A stretch of 26,814 bases of DNA from RH-AL1 sp964243435 (GTDB taxonomy: Bacteria; Pseudomonadota; Alphaproteobacteria; Rhizobiales; Beijerinckiaceae): assembly GCA_964243435.1 (NCBI GenBank), contig CAXTFM010000037.1, forward strand, positions 1 to 26,814, read 5' to 3'. Below, one piece after another: positions 14,357 to 22,933 of this stretch. The notes under the pieces are model-generated. The model made no database searches and had not been told where the DNA came from. It worked only from the letters and a program-made list of their open reading frames with translations. The translations under genes and the position numbers were made by a program. Each line of letters starts with the position of its first letter. The first letter of the stretch is position 1.

Positions 14357-16513
14357 ATGCCGAGAAAGAAGTCCGCCACGCTTGTCCGACCTGCCGACGA
14401 GGATGCCGCCGGGCAGGAAACGCCCAAGTACGAAACGACCGAGTACAAGGCGCTCGTCGAGGCGATCGCCGAGCACGACCGGCGCTACCATGCGGAGGAC
14501 GCGCCGACGATCTCGGATGGGGACTACGACGCGCTACGCCGCCAGCTCGAGCGGATCGAGGCGGCGCACCCCGAATTCGTGGCGGACGCCTCGCCGTCGC
14601 GGCGCGTCGGCGCCAAGCCGTCGGAAAGGTTCGCCAAGGTTCGCCACAGGGTCGGCATGCTGTCGCTCGGCAACATCTTCGCCGACGAGGAGGTCGAGGA
14701 GTTCGCCACCCGCATCAGGCGCTTCCTCGGCCTGAAGCCCGACGACGCGCTGCCCATCACCGCCGAGCCGAAGATCGACGGGCTGAGCTGCTCGCTGCGC
14801 TACGAGGATGGGGTGCTGGTGCAGGCGGCGACGCGCGGCGACGGGCAGGAGGGCGAGGACGTCACCGCCAACATCCGCACGGTGGGCGAGATCCCCCACG
14901 AACTCGGCGGTCGTCCGCCCGGCATCCTCGACGTGCGCGGCGAGGTGTACATGACCAAGGACGGCTTTGCCGGGGTCAACGCCCGGCAGGCCGAGGCGGG
15001 CCGCCCGCTCTTCGCCAACCCGCGCAACGCGGCGGCCGGCTCGCTGCGCCAGCTCGACCCCGCCGTCACCGCCGCCCGGCCGCTCAGGTTCTTCGCCTAC
15101 GCATGGGGCGAGGCGACGCGACCGCCGGCCGACACCCAGAGCGGCACGGTGGCGGCGTTCAAGCGCTTCGGCCTACCCGTGAACCCGCTGATGGCGCTGT
15201 GCCGGACGAGCGCCGAGCTGCTCGCGCAATACCGCCGCATCGAGGCCGAGCGGGCGGCGCTGCCCTACGACATCGACGGCGTCGTCTACAAGGTGGACAG
15301 CGTCGCCCTTCAGGAACGCCTCGGCTTCGTCGGCCGCACCCCGCGCTGGGCGGTGGCGCACAAGTTCCCGGCGGAGCGGGCGACCACCGTGCTGCGCCGC
15401 ATCGAGATCCAGGTCGGGCGCACCGGCTCGCTCACCCCCGTCGCCCGGCTCGACCCCGTGACGGTCGGCGGCGTCGTCGTCACCAACGCCACCCTGCACA
15501 ACGAGGACGAGATCGCGCGCAAGGACGTGCGCGAGGGCGACACGGTGCGCCTCCAGCGCGCCGGCGACGTGATCCCGCAAATCCTCGGCCCGGTGGCGGA
15601 GAAGCGACCGGCCGACGCCAAGCCCTACGGCTTCCCCACGAGCTGCCCGGTTTGCGGCTCGGCGGCGGTGCGCGAAGTCGATGCGCGCACCGGCCGGCAG
15701 GACGTGGTGCGCCGCTGCACCGGCGGCCTGATCTGCCCGGCGCAGGCCATCGAGCGCCTCAAGCACTTCTGCGCCCGCGACGCGATGGACATCGAGGGGC
15801 TGGGCGACCGGCAGATCGAGCAGTTCCACGCCGACGGCCTCGTCATGGCGCCGGCCGACATCTTCACGCTCGCCGCCCGCGACAAGCGCGCGCTGAAGAA
15901 GCTCAAGGACCGCGAGGGCTACGGCGAGCAGTCCGTGCAGAACCTGTTCGCCGCCATCGACGCCCGGCGCGACGTCGAGGTGAACCGCCTGCTCTACGCG
16001 CTCGGCATCCGCCACGTCGGGCGCATCAACGCCACCCGCCTCGCCCGGCACTACGGCACGTTACAGGCGATCCGCGACGCGGCGCGGGCGGCGGCGGAGC
16101 CGGCCTCGGAAACGCGCGCCGAACTCGAGAACATCGACGGCATGGGAGCGGCGGTCGCCGAGGCGCTGGCCGACTTCTTCGCCGAGGACCATAACGACGG
16201 GGCCGTGGCCGACCTCCTCGCGCAGGTGACGCCGCGCCCGATGGAGGCGGTGGCGAGCCAAAGCCCGGTCGCCGGCAAGACCGTGGTGTTCACCGGCACG
16301 CTCGAACGCATGACGCGCGACGAGGCCAAGGCGCAGGCCGAGCGCCTCGGCGCCAAGGTCGCGGGCACCGTGTCGAAGAACACCGACATCGTGATCGCCG
16401 GCGCCAAGGCCGGCTCGAAGGCGAGAAAGGCGGTCGAACTCGGGATCGAAACCTTGAGCGAGGACGAATGGCTGGCTCGCCTCAACGGTGCCGCGCCGAA
16501 CCAGGAGGCGTGA
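14357..16513 (+). CDS. ligA: NAD-dependent DNA ligase
   Basis: A 718-residue NAD+-dependent ligase that seals nicks in replication and repair. Domain order is visible: the NAD-binding Ia domain (YHAEDAPTISDGDYDALRRQL), the adenylation domain with nucleophile Lys139 in A-E-P-K-I-D-G, the R-G-D-G-x-x-G-E-D-V-T-x-N-I-R-T block, NPRNAAAGSLRQLD, the OB fold with VGRTGSLTPVARLDPV, a zinc finger (C-P-V-C then C-T-G-G-L-I-C-P), helix-hairpin-helix repeats and a C-terminal BRCT domain (VVFTGTLERMTRDEAK through LSEDEWL). ATG 14357 is chosen over the in-frame GTG 14345; both have weak ribosome sites. The usual alphaproteobacterial upstream partner recN is not present. It converges on the phosphatidylethanolamine-binding-like gene, with a hairpin in between. 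Confidence 0.98.
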   Translation: MPRKKSATLVRPADEDAAGQETPKYETTEYKALVEAIAEHDRRYHAEDAPTISDGDYDALRRQLERIEAAHPEFVADASPSRRVGAKPSERFAKVRHRVGMLSLGNIFADEEVEEFATRIRRFLGLKPDDALPITAEPKIDGLSCSLRYEDGVLVQAATRGDGQEGEDVTANIRTVGEIPHELGGRPPGILDVRGEVYMTKDGFAGVNARQAEAGRPLFANPRNAAAGSLRQLDPAVTAARPLRFFAYAWGEATRPPADTQSGTVAAFKRFGLPVNPLMALCRTSAELLAQYRRIEAERAALPYDIDGVVYKVDSVALQERLGFVGRTPRWAVAHKFPAERATTVLRRIEIQVGRTGSLTPVARLDPVTVGGVVVTNATLHNEDEIARKDVREGDTVRLQRAGDVIPQILGPVAEKRPADAKPYGFPTSCPVCGSAAVREVDARTGRQDVVRRCTGGLICPAQAIERLKHFCARDAMDIEGLGDRQIEQFHADGLVMAPADIFTLAARDKRALKKLKDREGYGEQSVQNLFAAIDARRDVEVNRLLYALGIRHVGRINATRLARHYGTLQAIRDAARAAAEPASETRAELENIDGMGAAVAEALADFFAEDHNDGAVADLLAQVTPRPMEAVASQSPVAGKTVVFTGTLERMTRDEAKAQAERLGAKVAGTVSKNTDIVIAGAKAGSKARKAVELGIETLSEDEWLARLNGAAPNQEA

Positions 16514-16535
16514 GGGCGGCGCGCACCTGCCGCCC
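16514..16535. terminator. Hairpin between convergent ligA and PEBP-like gene
   Basis: The arms GGGCGGC and GCCGCCC form a perfect 7-bp G/C stem with an 8-nt loop, starting at the first base after the ligA stop. It works for transcripts from both strands and lies in the 28-bp gap between two convergent genes, the natural place for a shared terminator. No run of T follows on either side, so intrinsic termination is uncertain. Confidence 0.42.
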
Positions 16536-16541
16536 GCGCGG

Positions 16542-17192
16542 CTAGCGTTTGTAGGTCAGCACGAGGTCGGCGTGGCCGAGCGCGTGCCCCTTGAGGAAAT
16601 CGCCGATCTCCTTGTCCGACGAGCCGGCGTCGAAGGAGAGGGTCGCCTCGCCCATTGCCCAGACGGTGAGCTGGTATTGATGCGCCGGGCCGGGCGGCGG
16701 GCAGACACCGCCGTAGCCGGCGTCGCCGAAGTCGTTGCGCCCGGTCCTGGCGCCGTCCGGTAGCTGCTTGGCTTCGAGCATGCGCGCGTCGGGCGGCACG
16801 TCGAACAGCGCCCAGTGCCAGAAGCCGGCGCCCTTGTTGGCGGTCAGGTCGACCATCGTCACGGCAAAGCCCTTGGTCCCGGCCGGCGCCGCACTCCACT
16901 GCAACGTGGGCGGCATGTTGCCGCCTTTGCACCCGTGCCCGCTATTGACCTGCGCCATCGACAGCCTGCCGGCCTCGTCCGCCTGCAGGGCCGTCAGGGT
17001 GAAGGGCGTGACGTCCGTACCCTGCCCACGGACGGCGCCGCAGGCGAAAAGAATGACGACGACGGCCGTCGCCGCGACGCCGCTCGGTCCGGCCCGCTTC
17101 CGCGCCGCCTTAACGCCGGACGATGCCGAAGGGCTGGTCGGCGGGCGGCATCGCGAACGGGAAAGAAAACGGTCGCACAGGGACGCGATCAT
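16542..17192 (-). CDS. YbhB/YbcL-type phosphatidylethanolamine-binding (Raf kinase inhibitor-like) exported protein
   Basis: A 216-residue protein of the PEBP family. Its core motifs are M-V-D-L-T followed by GFWHWALFDVPPDARML (the usual H-W-x-x-x-x-I-P) and GDAGYGGVCPPPGPAHQYQLTVWAM (the Y-x-G-P-C-P-P-P-x-x-x-H-x-Y ligand loop), then LDLVLTY-like C-terminal text. A hydrophobic segment (VAATAVVVILFAC) ending at Cys51 marks it as exported, possibly a lipoprotein (LFAC is a weak lipobox). The assigned start ATG 17192 leaves an unusually long 38-residue region before that segment; ATG 17213 would be longer still and I see no closer start codon. Bacterial members have no firmly known substrate. 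It lies 208 bp downstream of cytochrome b561 on the same strand. Confidence 0.85.
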   Translation of the reverse strand: MIASLCDRFLSRSRCRPPTSPSASSGVKAARKRAGPSGVAATAVVVILFACGAVRGQGTDVTPFTLTALQADEAGRLSMAQVNSGHGCKGGNMPPTLQWSAAPAGTKGFAVTMVDLTANKGAGFWHWALFDVPPDARMLEAKQLPDGARTGRNDFGDAGYGGVCPPPGPAHQYQLTVWAMGEATLSFDAGSSDKEIGDFLKGHALGHADLVLTYKR

Positions 17193-17267
17193 GAGTGGAG
17201 GCCGCCGCCGCATGGCGGTCGAGTGCTGCTTCAAGATGGCCGCCACGCGCGATGACGGCCCCCACCG

Positions 17268-17288
17268 CCCGTTTCTGGGGGAAACGGG
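17268..17288. terminator. Perfect 8-bp stem-loop downstream of cytochrome b561
   Basis: CCCGTTTC and GAAACGGG flank a 5-nt loop of TGGGG. It sits about 110 bp past the cytochrome b561 stop and 76 bp before the PEBP-like start on the same (-) strand. It could end the upstream transcript or act as a leader structure. No T run follows, so function is uncertain. Confidence 0.33.
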
Positions 17289-17400
17289 AGAGCTTGTGTC
17301 GGCCAGGAATGTGACCGCACCGTGGGACGGCGCCGCCGCCGGATGCAGCCCTGCCCGGCATAACGAGCACGACCCGTTCAACATAGGTGATTGACCCGCG

Positions 17401-18036
17401 CTACGCATCGGTTCCGGGCGGGGATCCGATGCCGGGCAGCATGCGGCTGATCTCGGACTCGTGGTCGATGGCGTGGTGCTTGGCGACCCCGAGAAGGTGC
17501 AGCGCCACCAGCCCGTAGAGCACGTAGCCGATGTAAATGTGCGCCGCGCCGAACAGCGTGTGCAGCGTGTCCTTGGTCGCGGGATCGAGCGCCTTGAGGA
17601 TCGGCATGCGCGGGAAATGCAGCACGCCGAACAGGATCAGCGGGTGCGAGGCGGCGCCGTTCCACGCGGAGTCGTGAAGGTAGCCCGACAGCGGCAGCAG
17701 GAGGATCACGGCGTAGAGGGCGAGGTGGGCGGCATGGGCGCCGACGCGCTCCAGCTTGGGATAGGAGCGCGGCATGGGCGGCGGCTTGTGGCCGAGGCGC
17801 CAGAAGATGCGCAGCAGCACCAGGCCGAGAACGGTGAGGCCGATCGACTTGTGGGCGTCGACGAGGGGGCGGACGTGCTCGTCGTCGGCACCGGCGGCGG
17901 CGAGGCCGTAGCATACGTTGATGAGGATCAGCGCCGCCACCAGCCAGTGCAGCGCCATGGCGGTGCGGTTGTAGCGCGCGACCGGCTCGGAATAGCGAGC
18001 GCGCAGAGCTTGGTCGCGAAAGGCTTGATCGCTCAT
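17401..18036 (-). CDS. Cytochrome b561 (prokaryotic CybB-like)
   Basis: A 211-residue four-helix membrane dihaem protein that probably moves electrons between quinones and other acceptors such as superoxide. After a short polar N-terminus comes RYNRTAMALHWLVAALILINVCYG with candidate haem ligand His30; a second ligand His62 is in DAHKSIGLTVLGLVLLRIFWRL, and His166 and His180 lie in the fourth helix (GAAHIYIGYVLYGLVALH). The motif L-P-L-S-G-Y-L-H between helices 3 and 4 fits the family. The C-terminal AKHHAIDHESE is His-rich and cytoplasmic by the positive-inside pattern. The gene is divergent from the glycosyltransferase across 135 bp. It is not a part of any visible respiratory operon. Confidence 0.93.
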   Translation of the reverse strand: MSDQAFRDQALRARYSEPVARYNRTAMALHWLVAALILINVCYGLAAAGADDEHVRPLVDAHKSIGLTVLGLVLLRIFWRLGHKPPPMPRSYPKLERVGAHAAHLALYAVILLLPLSGYLHDSAWNGAASHPLILFGVLHFPRMPILKALDPATKDTLHTLFGAAHIYIGYVLYGLVALHLLGVAKHHAIDHESEISRMLPGIGSPPGTDA

Positions 18037-18086
18037 GGCCGTTCATCCCACCGGGTCGAGCAGCCGCGTCACATCAGCCGCCGACG

Positions 18087-18105
18087 CGTGTCACACGAGG
18101 TCGTG
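18087..18105. promoter_or_regulatory. Overlapping short inverted repeats in a divergent promoter region
   Basis: Two adjoining palindromes lie between cytochrome b561 (start 18036, -) and the glycosyltransferase (start 18172, +): CGTGT-C-ACACG at 18087-18097 and CACGA-GG-TCGTG at 18094-18105. They share a few bases and could be an operator for a dimeric regulator controlling one or both genes. The arms are only 5 bp and chance occurrence in G+C-rich DNA is possible. Confidence 0.22.
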
Positions 18106-18171
18106 AGCGGACCGATATGCCATCAAAAGAGCGCGACGCCTATCTACCGCCGTGTCGCGCAACGGTAACGG

Positions 18172-19701
18172 ATGCTTGAACTGACAACGCCTGCTGACCT
18201 CGAACGCGCCTTTCTCCGCGCCTCCCCGCGCTTCGCGGCGCCACCCGCCGGCGCCGACCTGCCCGCGGGCACGACGCGCGGCAGGCTGCGCGCGGCTTGG
18301 CCCAGTCTCGCCATCCACGGCGGGGCGGCGCTGCTGTTCGTCGCGCTGGCCGTCCGCGCCGTGGTCGCCGACGACCTGTTCGCGTGGTCGGCCGGCCTCG
18401 TCTACGTGACCTACGACACGGTGCTGATCGCGCTGGTGTTCCAGCAAACCCTGCCGCTCCTGAAGGCGACCGCACGACCGGTGTCCGCCATGCCGACCCG
18501 CGCCGGCGGGCCGACCCTCGGCGTCATCGTCGCCGCTCATGACGAGGCGGCGGTGCTTCCCGTCACGCTGCGCGCCCTCCTCGCGCAGGACGACCCGCCG
18601 GACCTGATCCTGATCGCCGACGACGGCTCGCGCGACGACACCCCCGCCGTGCTCGCCCGCGCCTTCGGGCTCGCTCCCGCGCCGCTCGGCACCGTGGGCG
18701 CGCCGGCGGGCGGCCATCCCAGCCTGCGCTGGCTGCGCCTGCCCCATGGCGGCAAGGCGCGCGCGCTCAATGCCGCGCTGCTCGCCGCCGATACGGCCAT
18801 CGTGGTGACGGTGGACGGCGACACGCTGCTCGACCCCGGCGCCTGCGGGGCCATCCGCGCCGCCTTCGCCGCCGACATCAGCCTCGTCGCCGCCACGGGG
18901 GTACTGACGCCGGTGTGCGGCCCGACGCTGGCCGGCCGTTTCTACGAACGCTTTCAAACCTACGAGTACATCCGCAACTTCCTCAGCCGATACGCCTGGG
19001 CGCGGATGGACGCGCTGCTCCTCATCTCCGGCGCCTTCGCCGGCTTCCGCCGCGAGGCCGTGCTCGCCGTCGGCGGCTTCGACCCGGCCTGCATGGTGGA
19101 GGACTACGAGCTGATCCACCGGCTGCGCCGCCACGGCGCCGACAAGAAGCTCGGCTGGACCACGGGCGTGGTCGGCGGGGCGCGGGCCATCACCGACGCG
19201 CCGGCGACCACCGCCGCCTTCCTGCGCCAGCGCCGGCGCTGGTTCTGCGGCTTCCTGCAAACGCAGTTCTGGTACCGCGACATGGTCGGGGCCAGGCGCT
19301 ACGGCCGGCTGGGGCTCGTCATGCTGCCGATCAAGGCGCTCGACACGCTGCAGCCGATCTACGGCCTGTTCGCATTCGCCCTGCTGCTGGGCTACGGGGC
19401 CACCGGCCGCTTGGCGCTGCTCGCGCCGGTCGGGGGCGTGATCGCGGCCAAGATCGTGCTCGACTTCGCCTTCCACCTTTGGTCGGTGCACCTGTACAGG
19501 CGCTGGGTCGATCCGACGAGCCGGGCTCGCCTCCACCACGCGCTCCTCGCCTCGCTCGCCGAGCCTTTCACCTTCCAGATCCTGCGCCACCTCGGCGCGG
19601 CGCTCGGCTGGGTGTCGTTCCTCACCAGGCAAAAGGCGTGGGGCCGGCAAAGCCGCGTCGGCCTGCTCGCCGCCGTGCGCGACCGCGGGGCGGCGGGATA
19701 G
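18172..19701 (+). CDS. Membrane glycosyltransferase, family 2 (cellulose/hyaluronan synthase-like)
   Basis: A 509-residue processive-type GT2. Two helices come first (about 45-63 and 70-92), then the catalytic domain: the nucleotide pocket at GVIVAAHDEAAVLP and IADDGSRDDT (Asp150-151), the metal motif D-G-D at 215-217, the E-D-Y at 310-312 in place of the usual T-E-D/E-D-x, and the acceptor-site Q353-R-R-R-W357. C-terminal helices follow (about 380-405, 415-435). These features are typical of enzymes that make and export beta-linked polysaccharides. No co-polymer, acetyltransferase or c-di-GMP-binding partner gene is adjacent, so it is an orphan synthase; the sugar and product are unknown. 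Its ATG 18172 has a poor ribosome site. Confidence 0.9.
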   Translation: MLELTTPADLERAFLRASPRFAAPPAGADLPAGTTRGRLRAAWPSLAIHGGAALLFVALAVRAVVADDLFAWSAGLVYVTYDTVLIALVFQQTLPLLKATARPVSAMPTRAGGPTLGVIVAAHDEAAVLPVTLRALLAQDDPPDLILIADDGSRDDTPAVLARAFGLAPAPLGTVGAPAGGHPSLRWLRLPHGGKARALNAALLAADTAIVVTVDGDTLLDPGACGAIRAAFAADISLVAATGVLTPVCGPTLAGRFYERFQTYEYIRNFLSRYAWARMDALLLISGAFAGFRREAVLAVGGFDPACMVEDYELIHRLRRHGADKKLGWTTGVVGGARAITDAPATTAAFLRQRRRWFCGFLQTQFWYRDMVGARRYGRLGLVMLPIKALDTLQPIYGLFAFALLLGYGATGRLALLAPVGGVIAAKIVLDFAFHLWSVHLYRRWVDPTSRARLHHALLASLAEPFTFQILRHLGAALGWVSFLTRQKAWGRQSRVGLLAAVRDRGAAG

Positions 19702-19768
19702 GTCGCGGCGGCTTGCCTCCGCCCCGCGCGGGGTGTGACGCTCCGCGTCCCATCCAGGGAGCGCATGC

Positions 19769-20215
19769 GTGAACGCCTTTTCCATCCTCGCCGCCCTCGC
19801 CTGCGGCGCCGTGCTGACGACACAGGTCGCGACCAACAAGCAGCTCGGCGAACACCTCGGCAACCTGTACATCCCGGCCGTCGCCAACATGGTCATCGGC
19901 TTGGTCGCCACCCTGGCGGTCACGGTGGCGCTGTCCAGCGCCTACCCCAGCGCGGAAACGGTGAGGTCGGCGCCCTGGTACGGCTGGCTCGCCGGCGGCG
20001 TGCTCGGCGCCGTCTACCTCACCGGGAGCATCCTGCTCGCGCCCCGGCTCGGCGCGGCGGCGCTGGTCGGGCTGGTGGTGACGGGCCAGATCGCCTTCGC
20101 CGTCCTGTGCGACCACTTCGGGTGGTTCGGCTTCGCCCAACACACCGCCGGCCTGCCGCGTCTCGCCGGCTGCCTTCTGCTCGCCGGCGGCGTCGCGCTG
20201 GTTTCGTTGTTCTGA
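19769..20215 (+). CDS. DMT superfamily small membrane protein (YdcZ/DUF606-like)
   Basis: A 148-residue protein with about five hydrophobic helices, read from GTG 19769 with an AGGGAG ribosome site 8 bp upstream. Typical of DUF606/YdcZ half-size drug/metabolite transporter relatives: an N-terminal helix with a polar break (TTQVATNKQLGEHLGNLY), YGWLAGGVLGAVYLTGSILLAPRLGAAALVGLVVTGQI, and the conserved DHFGWFGF followed by the last helix (LAGCLLLAGGVALVSLF). Members usually work as pairs, but only one copy is here. The substrate is unknown. It follows the glycosyltransferase by 68 bp and converges on the YoaK-like gene. Confidence 0.88.
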   Translation: MNAFSILAALACGAVLTTQVATNKQLGEHLGNLYIPAVANMVIGLVATLAVTVALSSAYPSAETVRSAPWYGWLAGGVLGAVYLTGSILLAPRLGAAALVGLVVTGQIAFAVLCDHFGWFGFAQHTAGLPRLAGCLLLAGGVALVSLF

Positions 20216-20236
20216 TCCCGACGGACCGCGACCGGT

Positions 20237-20896
20237 TCAGCGCGACGCGGCGAAGGCCGCCGGCACCGCCAGCACCCATGCCAGGAGAACAACGCTGAGC
20301 GCGCTCGCCGTTGCCAGCGCGACCGATATCGACCAGTTCGTTCCCATCGCGGCGCCGCCGAGGCCGCCGCCCACGAAGCCGAGCCAAAGCCCGACGAAGG
20401 GCAGCGGCTGCGTCCACGGCGACCCGCCGCGCAGCGCGCCGGCGAGGCCGCGCCCGACCTGGACCAGCGTCCCCGTGACGTAGGTCAGGCTGACGTTGAT
20501 GGCGCCGGCCTTGTGCAGCACGGCATTCTGGACCCCCATGGTGAAGGCGAGCAGCGACGCGACCAGCGCGTCGCCGAACCGCGCCCGGTCGGCTGCGGCG
20601 ACGACCGCGAGAAGCAGGCCGACGCAGGCCAGCAGCACCGCCCGGCAGCGGTGGCCGGCGGCGGCCGCGACCAGCTCGCCGGTGACGACCCCGACGACGA
20701 AAAGGACGATGGTGCGGGCGAACACGCCGGCGAGCGACGCATCGTGCTGGAACAGCGCCACGCCCGCCTGCGTGCTGTTGCCGCTCATGAAGGAGACGAA
20801 CAGCCCGTGAAACCGGATGAACGCCACCGCGTCCACCCAGCCGGCCAGAACGGCGAGGCAGATGGCAAGCGCCAGGGACAAACGCGGCTGGTTCAC
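20237..20896 (-). CDS. YoaK family membrane protein (DUF1275)
   Basis: A 219-residue protein with about six membrane helices, starting at GTG 20896 just before its first helix (LSLALAICLAVLAGWVDAVAFIR). The block G-W-V-D-A-V-A-F-I-R-F-H-G-L-F-V-S-F-M-S-G-N-S-T is the family signature, and MGVQNAVLHKAGAINVSLTYVTGTLVQVGRGL is the second conserved half. Function of DUF1275 is not established. An upstream in-frame ATG (20992) is possible but would add a charged stretch unlike the family. It converges with the YdcZ-like gene (21 bp) and follows the protease gene by 92 bp on the same strand, without evidence of coupling. Confidence 0.9.
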   Translation of the reverse strand: MNQPRLSLALAICLAVLAGWVDAVAFIRFHGLFVSFMSGNSTQAGVALFQHDASLAGVFARTIVLFVVGVVTGELVAAAAGHRCRAVLLACVGLLLAVVAAADRARFGDALVASLLAFTMGVQNAVLHKAGAINVSLTYVTGTLVQVGRGLAGALRGGSPWTQPLPFVGLWLGFVGGGLGGAAMGTNWSISVALATASALSVVLLAWVLAVPAAFAASR

Positions 20897-20988
20897 GGCA
20901 TCGTTCCGCAGCTGCGGCGCGACGGCGTCGGGTGGACGCCCGACGCCGTCGCGCCGGTCAGCGGGGTCGCCGGAGCGCCGCGTGCCCG

Positions 20989-22833
20989 TCAATCATGGTG
21001 CCCGTCCTCTGCCTTGTCGTCGGCGTCGTCATGGTCCTCCGCGTCGTCCTCGTCAGGCTCGTCGTCGGCATCGTCGTCAGACGCTCCGTCATGCGAGGAC
21101 AGGCCTGCTTCCGTCGCGGCGTCCGCGTCCGACAGGAAGCCCCCGGCGGCGAACGAGGCGACGCCCGTGAGGGCGGCGACGGAGGCGAGATAGATCCTGA
21201 CGTCGAAGGATTCGAGCTCGCTCCACTGGCCGCGCCCGACCGCCGCGACGTAGCCGGCATAGTCGGGGGCGACCATCGCATCGTACGGCCGGCGGACGTG
21301 CTCCCACAGGTCGACTTCGACGTGTTCGTAGTCGGCGATCGTGTAGGGCGCGATGGCGAAGTCCACGCCCCGGCCGCCGTTGGTCACGGGATCGATGGCA
21401 TCCGACCACGCCTCGCGCGGAGGCTGTTGCGGCACCTTGGGCACGAACACCCAGCAGTCGCCATCGTTGAACCTGGGGTTCAGCAGATAGTCGTAGGGCA
21501 TGTAGCAGTAGCCCTCGTCGCCCCAAGCCGTGCCCCACGCGTTGCGAACGACAAAGACCTTCTCGCCGTCGTTGTAGCCGACTGCGCACATGGAATGGAC
21601 GCCGTGCACGGCATGGGCGACGTCCTCGGGCGCCGGCATCGGCACCACGCCACCGCGCGCCGCGCACGCGTCGAAGCCGTCGAACAGGGCGCAGCCGAAC
21701 ACGATCGGCTTGCCTTCCGCGAGAGCCTGCTTCCACGCGTCGAGCTTGAGCGGCACCTGCTGCAAGTCCTGGACGCGGAACGGTGCGGCCTCCCTGTAGG
21801 CGTCGGCACCGGGCCTTTTCAGGACGAGGTGGGCGTCGTGCGGCCAGAACGCGTCGGGGCATGCGCCGAACCTCACCAGCCCCTCCATGGCGAGTTGGAT
21901 GGCGCTGCCATCGTCCCCGTCCTGCGACCCGGCGCGCCAGCGGGCGTTGTAGTAGACGAACAGCCGACTAATGTTCTGGTCCTGCTTCGCCTGCTTCCTG
22001 ATCCAGTACTCGTAGGCACCGGCCACCGCGTTGGCGACGCAGCTGTTGGTGTCACCCTGGTCCTCGATCGCCGACATCAGCGGGCGCAGGTCCACCTTCG
22101 CCGGCGACTTGCCGAACTTGACGTAGATGCTCGGCTGGTACTGCGCCGCACCGGACTTGGCCTCCATCGGCACGTAGCCCGACACCCTGCCGGACGACAC
22201 CTCTTCGGCCAAGTCAACGGCGGCACCGCCGGAGCCTCGGGCGTACTCGGCCTCGTCCGACTCGTCTTCGATGCCGTGCCCGTCGGCGTATCCGTCGACG
22301 TGGTCGAGACCGTGCCCGTCGGCACGCTCATGGACCCCATCGGCGGTGGGCGGCGGACGCTCGTCCTCCCTTAGGTCAGGCTCCGGGTCGGCGTCGTCCT
22401 CCCCCGCCGCAGTTGCGGACGGCGACGCCGCGTCGGACCTACGCCCCCCTGCCGCGACCGCTCCCGCGGCAAGCCCACCCGCCGCGAGCGCGGCGACGGG
22501 AAGCGGCCGTCTCGCCGCCGCCGCATTCGGTACGGGAGCGGCGGCGGCCTGCGCCGCCTGGGGCGACATCGTCGACGCCGCTTCCGGATGACCGAATGCC
22601 GGCGGCGCGGCACCGAAAGCGGCGGCGGATGGCGGCGCGCCCGGCTCGAAGCCGACCGGCGACAAAGGCGGCGCGCCGCCCGGCGGCATCAGGCCCGACG
22701 ATTGCAGGACACCGGTGATCTCCCGGATGGATTTGTCGAGCGCGCTCAGGGTGAGGAAGCGCGGGTCCTTGCGCAGCGATTCGGCGACGCCCTCGCGCAA
22801 GCTGCGCAGCTGGTTCAGGATCTCGGTCGGCAT
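20989..22833 (-). CDS. Papain-like (C1 family) cysteine protease with low-complexity linker and acidic tail
   Basis: A 614-residue multidomain protein from ATG 22833 (GGAG site upstream). Order: a helical N-terminus (1-43), an Ala/Pro/Gly-rich linker (50-140) with a weakly hydrophobic stretch at 112-129, an Asp/His-rich segment with two A-D-G-H-G repeats (about 165-195), then a papain-fold domain from about 240 to 470. Its active site is intact: Gln259 in I-E-D-Q-G, Cys265 in N-S-C-V-A-N, His413 in G-V-H-S-M, and Asn431 in V-R-N-A-W-G-T-A-W-G-D-E-G-Y. A second hydrophobic segment (547-567) precedes a 37-residue, Asp/Glu/His-rich C-terminal tail. There is no N-terminal signal peptide. The substrate and location are unknown; membrane anchoring or metal binding by the tail are inferences. 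Confidence 0.86.
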   Translation of the reverse strand: MPTEILNQLRSLREGVAESLRKDPRFLTLSALDKSIREITGVLQSSGLMPPGGAPPLSPVGFEPGAPPSAAAFGAAPPAFGHPEAASTMSPQAAQAAAAPVPNAAAARRPLPVAALAAGGLAAGAVAAGGRRSDAASPSATAAGEDDADPEPDLREDERPPPTADGVHERADGHGLDHVDGYADGHGIEDESDEAEYARGSGGAAVDLAEEVSSGRVSGYVPMEAKSGAAQYQPSIYVKFGKSPAKVDLRPLMSAIEDQGDTNSCVANAVAGAYEYWIRKQAKQDQNISRLFVYYNARWRAGSQDGDDGSAIQLAMEGLVRFGACPDAFWPHDAHLVLKRPGADAYREAAPFRVQDLQQVPLKLDAWKQALAEGKPIVFGCALFDGFDACAARGGVVPMPAPEDVAHAVHGVHSMCAVGYNDGEKVFVVRNAWGTAWGDEGYCYMPYDYLLNPRFNDGDCWVFVPKVPQQPPREAWSDAIDPVTNGGRGVDFAIAPYTIADYEHVEVDLWEHVRRPYDAMVAPDYAGYVAAVGRGQWSELESFDVRIYLASVAALTGVASFAAGGFLSDADAATEAGLSSHDGASDDDADDEPDEDDAEDHDDADDKAEDGHHD

Positions 22834-22933
22834 GGCGCAACGCTCCCGCGCAGGTCGGCCGGCCCGGACGAGCACGGCCTTCGACGCAGCTTGCCCAGCA
22901 CGGGAAGCGAATCAACCCCTTGTCGAACTTACC

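Noticed and set aside
19722..19733. CCCCGCGCGGGG palindrome after the glycosyltransferase
   Set aside because: A 12-base palindrome with no loop and no T run; easily produced by base composition.
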